Notes under the pieces: model-generated | Seen by the model: only the letters and a program-made list of their open reading frames with translations | Told to the model about the DNA's origin: nothing | Database searches by the model: none | Made by a program: the position numbers and the translations under genes | Shown: piece after piece, positions 50,290-62,200 of the stretch | Numbering within the stretch: the first letter of the stretch is position 1 | How the letters are laid out: the number at the start of each line of letters is the position of its first letter | Assembly (NCBI RefSeq): GCF_000002075.1 | Contig: NW_004797746.1 | Coordinates: forward strand, 67,242-131,241 | Length of the DNA stretch: 64,000 nucleotides | Direction: 5' to 3' | Origin: Aplysia californica | Taxonomy: Eukaryota; Mollusca; Gastropoda; Aplysiida; Aplysiidae

Positions 50290-53200
50290 ACCAAAGAAGA
50301 ATCAAGCCACACAAGAACTCACACAACCAACTCCACCAAACATACGTTAATTAAGCTACTTTTTTTTGGAGGGGGTTCTGTTTGATGTTTTACGGCGGTC
50401 ACAATTGCATACGGTCATATGAGCACTCAGGTTACAGGTTAACTACTTTAACACCTTCGCGACCACCGACGTACTTATAAGCGAACTGTGCCCGAATGAA
50501 TCGGACCACCAACGTGTACTTACGTGATGGCAAAACCACTCATTCAAGCCAGTCCAGGTTTATTCAAAATTATCCATGTTTTCCGACTGCTTGTTCAAGC
50601 ACAGAAGAGTTTCTTTTCCTTTCTAATTCATCGAAGCTGAAGCCAGTTTGAGTTGATAAGAGGGGGGGGGGGGGGGGGGGGGGGATGTCAGATGTCTTCG
50701 AAGAAACCAGTATTCACAAGGGATGTGGGCGACCCCTCTGGTCCTGGGGGTAGAATCAGCTGGTGTGGGGCCGGTCCCCAGGGTGTCAAATAATCTATAA
50801 TCACAAGTTCAGCCCGACAGTCAATTATGACTTTTTGTCTCCTCTTTCTGATTTAAGGGAAAATGTTCCACAAACATAGTAACACTGTAAAGTTACCTGG
50901 CGGTCCGATGCGTCGGGTCTGTCAGGGGGCCCCCCGTCCAAGATAGGTGTTGTCTCATCGTGGTCCTGAGTTCGACTGACTACCTCCGTGAGTCTCTCAG
51001 GCGATCTCTCTATTTTTCGCGCCCAGCTTTTGACGTCATCCAAGGGCGTGCTACTCCCCTAATTATCTAGTTCCCACAGTAAAGATAAGAGTCATGTCCC
51101 TTGACATCACATAACACAACATGACAAACAAACCTTCATGTAAATGAGTCCCAGTTCGGTGACCCCAGCCACAGCGTCCATGTGATACAACTCGTAAAAT
51201 TTGCCGACCTAGTGGGAAAATTGAAAGTCAGGTTATCGGTTAATTTGGTTTTGTATGAGCTTAACAGCCAGCAGGAAAAGGTGTCAGTAACTGATAGAAA
51301 ACCAAAAATGCACCTTTAAAATCTCGACGCAAATTTCATTACTAGATTTCTAGAGAGTATAAAAGGAAAATATTTCTTCAACAATTTGGCAAATATACAA
51401 CAATGATATCTTATTGTGTGTGCCCCAAAAGCTAACAATAGTGCTTTTCTGCTGTTATTCTAGAATCGATTGATCCAGTCATTCTTGTCGTTATCATCGA
51501 CCCAGGTTATTCCAGAAAATTGCATACAATATGACTTCCCTGGGAGATACAAAAAAAAAGTCTGATAGTGGCTTGTCATTGGTAGCATCTCTATTACCGT
51601 GAGTAGAATACAATTTTTAATGAGTGACATATTTTGTACCTAAAGAGTAGGAGCAAACTTTGTTCTGAAATTACTTCTTGAGAAATGAACTAAAACACCG
51701 TAAATCAGCGCTAGTAGTGGCATTCATACCAAAGATTTTAGATTGTAGAGGACGCCTACAGTAATACCATATATCATATCACAACAGCAAGCACAAATTT
51801 GTGAATGGAACAAAAACTCACTTTGAAAAACAAAACTGTGTCAAAATGGTGAGACTTCAGTTCCCACCATTGCCGCATCGCCTGCAATACAATAAGGACC
51901 TCTATGAAACGAGGAAAAAAACAATCGAAAACAAAAAATGTCCTAGAATTTTCTGAAATAGCAATAGCATTTGCATGTCTATAACTATTCTGTTCATGAC
52001 CTGTTATCAACTAGACATTTAAACATCAAAGAAAAAAAACTACCTCAAGACCAGCAAACCACACCTGTGCCTGTACCCATTCCCTCCTTCAAACTGCCCT
52101 TTTAGAACTTTTCTGTTCACAATCAGAGGGCTCAAAACATGTTCCCATATAGGAACAGGCTCTCAATTACTATTATTTTCTGAGTTTAAAACATTTACAA
52201 ATCAAGTCATATTACTTAATCTCAGGAAAACTGTACATCCACAAAGGTTGCAAATTATTCCCCAATATTTCCAACATTTCCAGTTGAAGTCACATACTCA
52301 TCTATTTGATCTTTTTTCTGACAAAAAAAGACTTGTAAAAGAACTCATAAATTTTACCACTTCAGCAAAAAACAATTTTGTGAACCAGTTGGGAAAGCAA
52401 ATGCGTGTCATTCTTAAAAGTACATGAATTTAAAAACTCTTATGTCCAAGAAATTTATCAATCACAATGTAACAATTTCAAGTGAGTTTCCAAGGACTCC
52501 TCGAATTCAAGGAGACCACAGGAACCCTGTATACCCATTACAGTCGACTACGGATGAGTTGATGTCGTCAGGGGACTGAAAAAAAGATAAACTCAACCAC
52601 AAAGTTCAGCATAACCGTTGGGACCCGAGAAAAAGATCAACTAATGCGTAGACCAACCAGGGCTGGATTCTGCTCGGTTAATCGAAGGCTTGTAAAGCAG
52701 CGGAAGTCTTGCGCTAGAGTCTTGCGAGCAGGCTTGTGGTTTGATTTGCCTCCCGCTCGCTACCGGAGGGAACTTCCGGTGAGTTGTGACTCGCGGACAG
52801 TCCTGCTGTACTGTGTCGTGATGTCGCGAACTCTCGTGGCAGTGGGTTCAGTACATATTATAGATTCTCTGGTTATTTGCGCTGAGAGGCTTGCACCAAA
52901 AGTGCAAGATCGGTTGGGTTTTTTTCATAGTTCGGTTGTAAAAAACAAAAAGCTCTATTCAATGCACTAAAAAATTAATATTAGATCGGCTATTCTTATG
53001 ATGTTAAGGCCTGTTTATTTTTAATGTGCACGAGCCAAGCGCTTCATCGTCGCACGCAAAAGACCTCAGTTCGATTCCCGTATGGGGAGAAATTTTTACT
53101 GAGAACCTCCGTCTTTCTGCTGGGGAGTTGTTCCCTCTCAGCCCAGGTTGGCCCTGACATTGGGTTGAAGTAGGCCTAGCCCGTCTCCTAAATGTTCTGT

Positions 53201-56200
53201 ATTATGTCACTGTGAGTGTAACACATCTACAAAATAGGTTACATACATACGATACAAAAGCCAATCACAACGACCCCTGGAGTTCTCCATTCTAGGGTAA
53301 TCTAAGTCAACTTATTCTTATTACTACCAGAAACCTTGGTCTCTGTTACTACAATACCACGCTCCCTCTCACTTATCCATTCGCTTAGCTGATCAACGGC
53401 GGGAAGTTAAAAATAACTTCAGCTCTCTACGCCTTGCACCAAAACAAGCCCAGCCTCTCCCTTCCTCCACGGTTCAAAGTTCACACAGCGCACAGTACTG
53501 TCTTGCTGTTTGAACACATCGGACTGTCTTGTCGCCATCAAGACGGTCCTACGCCATCGAGCCCGTGCCGCTCGCTCGGTGTATCGAGACTCGAGACAGT
53601 ACAAGTCAGCAGGTCAGGTTTGGAGCTTGTCCTGGGGCAAATCTGTAAGCCTAGCGCAAATCAGTACTGTGTGAATTGTGGGGCCTGTGGCAGCGGACGG
53701 GACTTGAGGCTTGCGCAAGCCTCGATTAATCGAGTAAACTACAGCGCCACGCCGCGCAGTGACTCTGTGGGCGAGATCTCTCACTCTCCCCCCCTCTCTT
53801 TTTCTGACGTAAGTGGCTTCGCGGATTGCAAGCAGGGTGGGGATGATGAGGGGGCCTGACACGAGTGGCTTCGCGGATTGCTAGTTGCTGTGGACTTGAA
53901 GTTTAGACTAGACAAAGGAGGTTACAGTTTGCGCTAGACTCAACTTATCATGCTGGTGATTTGATTTGATGATTTGACCTACTGATTTGAGGCTTGTGAC
54001 TTGAACTAGGGGCTTGTGAGCACGAGCAGGTTTGCTACCGGGGTACAGTCCTAAGACCAACTCAAGCCAGTTATATCACAAATATTCGTAAAATTCACTC
54101 CCGCAACTTACGGGCGTTTGTTTATTGAGGAAAGACTCTGGCACATACAGCGTCCTTGGACTGTAGTCCGGATCAGACTTCGGCTTTCTATTTCTGTCCC
54201 TGCACAGACAAAAACCATTGTTTAGAACAGGACAAGATGAGACAAGATGGGCACTGATACTTGGGGTGTTCACTAAAGTATCAACAGATTAGAAAACAAA
54301 TGAGGTCATCTTAAAAATAATAAAACTTCAAAAGGTTCAATAAATCAGGATTACAAGTGACACAATGTTATAAAAAAACAACCAATTAAAAAAACAACTA
54401 TTTGGCTACTATCTATAGACATGCATGTGAGCCTCAACCAGATTGTCTGAAAATTTTGCGCAATTCCCCCCCCCCCCCATAAGAGTTTTTGTGGGTGTCA
54501 TAAGGAAGGACTTCCGAGTAACGAGCGACCACCCCAACAAACACAATAAAGAAGAGACCTAACCCTACCCCAAAAAAGAACCTGCAACGAGCCTCAAGTG
54601 AAAAGGCCAGCACAAGTCTAAAATATTAAAAAATTTTAAAATTAAAAAACCACACTCCCATAACAAACAAGGCATTACAAGGAGCATAATATAATGGCCT
54701 ACATCTACATTATTGCTAGATCTATAATAATAGGGTTTTATACAATAACACAATAGAATTGAAATATGAATCCTCCATATAGATCTAGTAATCTAAATAA
54801 ATCTAGACCTAGATCTTGTAGAACAAGTGAATAGGATCTAGGAATAGGCCTTGAACTAGAAATCCGCATCCAATTCCGAACAGAGGGGCTCAGCTGAGTC
54901 TAGATTCTAAATAAATAAATAATTCACGCACCTGATGAAATGCTTTTTACCAACATTAATATTACAGCACAACCTATGATATGGTTTGACACAATAGAAT
55001 TGGAATATGAATCCTCCATTGAGGTCTATAATGATCTATATAAATCTAGATTTAGATCTAGATTCTATTAGAACAAGTGAGTCGGACTTGAATGAATCGA
55101 CACGATCTGAACAATTGAATTTGTCAACAAAACGAAATTCAAAATGGCCGCTCGAGCACGAAACTGAAAGTAGATAATTTAGGTCGTCATCCTTTTTCGT
55201 ATTCGCATTTCTACTCAGGTTCAGACAATTATGTCGGAAACGCCGACGCCAGCACGAAGACGAAAGTGCCGACAAAGCCGACGGGAGAAAAAGGGGAACG
55301 CTGGCAGTCGGCCAGGCCTCGCACTTCGCACACTGACTGATACAGGTGGGCCTAGCGATAGCATCGGCCGGCTCGCGGGTCGGGTCACGATTGTCGGATT
55401 TCAGGCAATTGTCGGCAAACATGCAGGTCTATATCTACCAATCAAATTACACGTGAATTGCTGCATTGAACTTGCTATCTTTTAAATTACAAAAATAAAA
55501 TGGCAAGCAATTTCACCTGTGCTTTGTGAAGTATCAATAAATAAAAACGGAAAACTGAATTCCTATTCATTTNNNNNNNNNNNNNNNNNNNNNNNNNNNN
55601 NNNNNNNNNNNNNNNNNNNNNNNNNNNNNNNNNNNNNNNNNNNNNNNNNNNNNNNNNNNNNNNNNNNNNNNNCACCCAGTAAGATTTTGCTGCACTATAT
55701 ATCACATTTAACTCAATAAATTCAAACTTACCTGATTTTGTCAGGCTGCATGAAATCCAAAGTCACGTGTTTGAAAGAGGTAGCATCTTTCTGTGCCCCT
55801 TCCTCACTGCCAGTAGACTGGAGCATGGAGATAGAGAGGAAAAAATTAAGGAAAAGTTGCTCAATCATCATTAAAACCAAAGTTTTTTTGTACTGTAAGA
55901 TAAAAATCAATTTGTGAGGCATCGTGGGGAAATCAGGCGCTCGTCAAAATGATGATGATGCATGACTTGTAATCAACTAGACATTTAAACATCAAAGAAA
56001 AAATTATTTCAAGACCAGCAAACCGCACCTGCACCCATTCCCTCCTTTAAATTGCCCTTTTCGAACATTCTGATCTGAGCCAAACAGATGACACTGAATA
56101 TTGTGAAATGGTACAGGTTTAACACCCCTTTCAACACTATTAGACTATTTAAAGGCAGAACCTTGGAGTTTAATGTCCATCTAAGAAAAGACAGAGCGAA

Positions 56201-59200
56201 AGGGGAGATTCATGTAAAGTGCCTTTCCCAAGGATACAACTTCAGATTGCGGGTCCGGTAGCCTAACCACTAGGCCACAGACGCCATCACAGATGACACT
56301 GCGGGTAGTTGGCGGGTGCTCTTGTGTGGTTTGCTCCTTTCCTATCAAACATCTATCGTCCTTATCTATACTCCTTTTTCATGGACGTTACTCTCTTGTA
56401 ACACATCTATTCTTCAGCATTTATGTGACCTAATTGCGTTTCAAGTGCGTAAAACTTTTACTAAAACTTAACAGATGACACAGACATGGCTATTCAACAA
56501 AAAACAACAAATCAGCCCAATAAACCTGAGGTTGAAAAGTACAATTACTACTTCTGGATAAGTCTTTATTCTAGACCTGGATGTAAGGCACAGCATAATT
56601 GCCTGAAAATTATGAATGTATCGCTGAAGCATTTTCATCACAATTAAAAGCCCACAACCCTGTCTCCCGGCACATTTTCTTTGAATTATATCAATATAAC
56701 AAACAACATTAACATTTTTAAAAATCTTACTTTCATCCCCATCAATACCTAAACCCCCATCTCCTGGCACATTTTCCTTGAATTCAGTCATGATGAAATC
56801 AGTCTAGATGTAGATTCTAGACATTCTGATGAATATTAATCTATCTTCATAGATCTAAAATGTTTCAACACTGCAGAAACCGGAACTACACCCACATGCA
56901 ATTAGAAATTCACAATCAAATTTAGATTTAGTCCACACTTGATTCACAGAGATCATGCTAAGCTTAAGGTTCGTTTATAAACAATAGTCCAAGCACACCG
57001 CTGCACACAGCACACAGCCTGTGCCGAGAAGTCGTCGTTACAATTCACTTTCACATTTTCACAAATCGGAAATTGGGAAGAATTCAGGTCCGGCCATAAG
57101 TCTGCAACTGCACCCAATTTGAGTACTTTATTAGCCTTTAGCAGGAAAATTTCCTCATTTTGTGATTGCCGGAGATCAGGCAATTGCCAGAAAACATCCA
57201 GGTCTATTATTCGCCTGTGCAAAACTGTTTGACAAAAAAATGTTTTGTCAGTTAAATGTCACATACCTCGGGTGCTGAAAAGAGAGACAGTCTCGACTTT
57301 GTATTCTCGCTGACCGATGGAGAGAACGGCTTCTTGGTACTGCTGCTGGCAGCTGGAGTCGCAGGCTGTTTCCTTTTTCTTGACTGGGAAAAGAAAAAGG
57401 TTTTGAATTATTTTTTTACTCTTTCAATGCTGAGAGCTCCAGCCGTGAACTTACCTCACATACTCGGCAGTTTTGTATAAATGGCAACATGAAATTAGGT
57501 CTACCCAGGAAAATCAATTACAACTAGCGGGCTCAATGGCTGTTCGAGCAGAAAAAATGTCTCCTCGACCTTTCCCATAATACATCATTTAATCAAGTTT
57601 AGTAAAATAACTTGGTATTGATTAGATAGAGTAATTCTTTCTATAAATATAGCGAGGCAGAATGTGAGAATACTCGTCGTTAATATGTGGACGGGGCCCA
57701 GGTTTCGCGAGTATTCTCGCCCGTCGCACTGAATTCGTTAATAGACAAAAGGGTCATTTTGAAGGCAGAGAGCTCTGCTCGATGGAAAGAAGAAAAGTCT
57801 GTATTTGGATAGTACAAGTAAAGAGAAACAATTCCATCCACAGTGACGGTCATTTATGGCAGGGATAAAGAAAAACAGATTGACAGAGCCAACAGGGGGA
57901 AAGAAAAGAAGTAGAGAAGTAGTTCCTTCAAGGAGCTGACAGACAGATAGAGACAGACAGGCAGACACAGAGAGTGAGAAAGAGAGAGAGTGTAAAAAAT
58001 CACTATATTAGTCAACAGTAGGAAAAAATCTACTAACATTTACATTTGGCGCTCATAAGACCTTATGCAGTTGCGAGCGCCGTAAAGCCTCCCCTAAAAC
58101 TAAAACTAACATTTATATGCTCATCGTTACAGAAAAATGCTCGGAAGAAGGAAGTGGAAAGTCCATCTGGTTCACTTGAAATGTAAACTAAAGACTACAA
58201 ATAGAAAAGAGCTCACCTCTTTGACTGGGGAGTCTGGCTCTGACTCTGGTTCAATATCAGACACATCTTCTTCATCCACACCGCTGCTCGCACTTTCGTC
58301 CTCATCATCAGATGACTCAGGTTTGAAGTCATCCTCTGAGGAAAAGAATTATGGCTGATTTGAAATATTTTCCAGCAGAAAGTAAATAGGGAAATCAGAA
58401 AGAGAAAATTTTTGTTTTAGTAAGCATTTTACGGAACTTGCAACACAATAAGGTCATAGGGTCCCAATTTGAGGTCCAACCACTGTTCTAGCAGCAATTT
58501 CCAGACCTATTTTTGTTGTTTACTAAAAATTAGATGAAAGAAAGAAATCGCATTCGTTTTTCTTGTAAGACTTCATTATGCCCATAATACGAGTGCAAAG
58601 TCGTGACTTCATGTCATTTAGTATTGTCACAGAGATTGCTTTAAATACATATTAAAATAACAGGTACGCTGGGTACATTAAAGACAAATGTGGCAGGCAG
58701 CCAGTGAGTTTAACTGTGAAAGATACTACATGCACTACGACACACCAGCAATTATCTGGTACTATAAAAATCTCAACACTATGAAGCCAATGTGTTGGGG
58801 AGGGGGGGGGTTATACAAGGGACCATCCGGGCAGGTTCCACCGTACTAGTGTGGATCGTTCGCTGGTCCAAGAATAAAACGAGTCAATGTAATCAACAAT
58901 AGTTCATTCATATAATTATGAGCTTCAATACTATGCTAAAGCACAATTAAAAAGTTCTATCTACTCAGTACCTTGTTCGGAGGGATTTGACGTTAAAAAA
59001 TTTAAGTTTCAAGACATGTCAAACTTTTTCAAATGCAATTTTTTAAATATCTTTCTAACAATTCCTAATAATCTTATGATTATAATTGAGCAGATAGAAC
59101 ATTTGGTTTCTGACCTCATGGTCTTGGTAACTCAAAACGGGCAAAAATGTCAGATAGAACTTTGTAACTCTAAGATCGGGACTAGTTGAGTACAAAAAAA

Positions 59201-62200
59201 AAAAAAAAAAAAAAAAAAAAACATTTTCAAAACCTGAATCTTCCTCTGCACTATCAGATTTGAGAAGCCTCCTGCGTTTGTTCAACACAGCGGCTTCTTT
59301 TGCAGCTTTTCTCTTCGACTTTGTTGACTTCTTCGGCGAAGCACTCGCAGACTTTTGGGGACTCTCCTGACCAGGCGTAAGAAACACAAAGACAAAACTT
59401 CAGTTACAATAAGTCGTGTGTATTAACACTGGATAGAATTTTTAAAAACCCCATTTATCTATCAAAGGAGGAAATCCATTACTCACACTTTTAGTTTAGT
59501 TTTAGTAAGAGTTTTACGGCACTTGCAACACAATAAGGTTATATAAGTGCCAAAGATTAGAGGTGTTACAACAGAGTACCATACACAAAATTGAAGGAGG
59601 GGAGAAAAGGACAACAGAAGTTTGATAAGAAAAAAGGAACAAACCACACCAGAGCACCCGCCAACCACCTGCTTTACTTATACCTTTACCATTCTATGCA
59701 ATATAAATCATATGATTCTTTTTAACTGAACCAACAATAAAATTACATTGTACAAGCACACATACACCCAACAGTGATGTTCTAACATGGTAATAATAAT
59801 AACAGTAATAAAAAAGAATTTGTGTAGTGCATATCTATATCCCCACTCAACAGCAAGTCTCCATGCGCTTTACAATCTATATTATTATATTCTATCAGAC
59901 CCTGAAACACTCAGAAACAATCTCAGCTTCTCAGGAAGCATACAGTGCAAGTAGCAGATAAAGCATTCAAACACTATAACAAACTGACAAGATATTTCGC
60001 TTTCTACATTTGGGAATCCATTCCTACCTGGGTGAAGTGAGGAAAATTCAAGTACAGTTCCTTATCGAAGGACACAATGTCAGGCCCCTGACAGGATAAA
60101 ATCTCGAGACCTTTTGATTGTGGGCCCAACATCCTAACAACTAGACCATCAATGCCAACTGGTCTATTCTAGACAGTGCATATCAATGTCCATTAGGTCC
60201 TTGCATGACTTTTATTTTCTGCATTTCTAAGAATTGAGAAAACAACTGCAACAAAAGCGCATAACCAGAATTTCCTCCTTTTATATTTCTCTTTTATCTA
60301 AGAATAAGAGCACAAAAGACCGACCCACATTTTAGAAGTGAAGAAAAACAAAATTGATACACAACTAATTAAATATCATGGTATTGGCTTCACAAGACAA
60401 CATATGGTACCTTTTTCCCTGCTTTTGGCTTGTCACAGTTTTCTTTCATATCAGATTCGCCTTCTGACATTTCATCATCAAAAATGGTAGCTGTGAAAGG
60501 AAAGACACACGATACGACATACTACAGATGTTACTACACTGCCAAATCATTAAGTGAAAAGATCACATGGCTGAAACGGTTATTAATAGTACATTTATCT
60601 TCAAAGGTCTTATTTTTTTAATAAGTGTTTTACAGTGCTTGCAACACAATAAGGTCGTAAAAGTGCCGAAGATTAGAGGTGTTACAAGAGAGTAACAAAC
60701 ACAAAAAAGAAGGAGGGGAGGTAAGGATGATAGTAGTTTGATAGGAAAGAAGGAGCAAACCACACCAGAGCACCGGCTAACCACCCACCAAAGGTCTTTA
60801 AACACACTCAGATATCATTCTTTATACCAAAAAAAACCAACCTCCCCCCCCCCCCCCCCAAGTTGATCAGAATCTTCAAACATGAAACAAAAACTGCTAA
60901 GATCATGGAGGAAACTGTAACAGATATGATTAAACTTTACTGTTGTTCTTTTAATTAAAGAAACAGTGAAGAACCCCTATTACAGATCTCCAGATGGCGC
61001 TTATATGACCTTACGCAGTTGTGAGCGCCGCAAAAATCTCTACGAAAACTTTAAAAAAGATCTCTAGTGACTTACGATCAAAGTCCATCTTTTCAACAAC
61101 CTCTTCCTCATCCTCGTCTTCCTCCTCTTCCTCACTTGAGGGTTGTAACTCCACAACAAGCTTCAGCCGTTCTTCCACGGTCGTCTCTAGGGCTTTGTCT
61201 GCATCTTTTGCACCTTGACGGATTTTGTTGTTCAGACTGTAGTACTGACCTCCTTTTTGAAATGACTCATCGCTGGATCCTTTGAAAGGCTTGATATTTC
61301 TACAGGCAAAAAGGTGAAAGGCGTTGAGTGTTTTAAGACAAAATGAAAGGAATACCATTACAAGACAATTGCATTCATTCAAAATGCGAACTAAGAGATC
61401 TACTTCCTTCAGAACAGCTCAAATTTACTTACCTTTACCTGAATAGTTTAGGAAACAAAGAACAATTTTCATCTAATACAGACGGGAATGGATAATTCAA
61501 GCACATTGTGGATTGACAAAAGTGTTCAACATATCCATTATTTCGACAAATTGAAGAAATATCGGTCAAGAAATAGCAAATTGTACCAGCTTATTTGTCC
61601 ATGATTTTAAATTTCCCATGTCTGTGATATTTGTGCCAAACGGAATTTCAGCAGTCCTACGCTGTCGCAGTTTTTTACGGAGGGAGTTGACAATGATGGA
61701 GGAACAAGTTCGAAACTGGCAGAAAGTACGGATTTCCGTAAAAATACGGAAAAGTGGAAGCACAGTATCAAGGCACCCCGAAAATAGCGGGTCACAAGAG
61801 TAACAAACATACAAAAGAAGCAAAGGAAAAATGACGATAGTAAGGATTAGGAAATAAAAAGCAGCAGTTCCCTGTTGCAGTTCAGGCACGGTTATGAGCA
61901 TGACACTGATGAATCAGTCAATTTACAATTTTACTGTGCATAAGAACGGGTTAATGTCCCCCCTTCGGAAACGGCCTAAAGACACTTCAGTCAGTATCAC
62001 TGCCCCAGGGGGTAACAGAACCGAGGAGACCGGACAGATGAGTGAGACATAAAGAGAGAGAAAGAAAGCAGATAAAAAACAACTTTATCAAAATAACCTG
62101 CCACTTCAAGCTGCACAAAAATTTCTAAATCATAAATGAAAAGATTATTGTGATTCGGCTCGCAGATAGTTTTGACTCCTGACGCCAATAATTTGTGACC

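Noticed and set aside
52644-52970. 108-codon ORF on the + strand
   Set aside because: Overlaps degraded dispersed repeat sequence; no domain recognised.
53434-53859. 141-codon ORF on the + strand in a CG-rich stretch
   Set aside because: No family likeness, unusual composition, no supporting signals; probably repeat-derived DNA with few stops.
55036-55422. 128-codon ORF on the - strand within MSH6 intron 8
   Set aside because: Does not match MSH6, and exons 8 and 9 join in phase without it. Part of the sequence recurs near 57150, which suggests a repeat.
55487-55719. Open frames on both strands across 55573-55672
   Set aside because: Produced by the 100-N gap.
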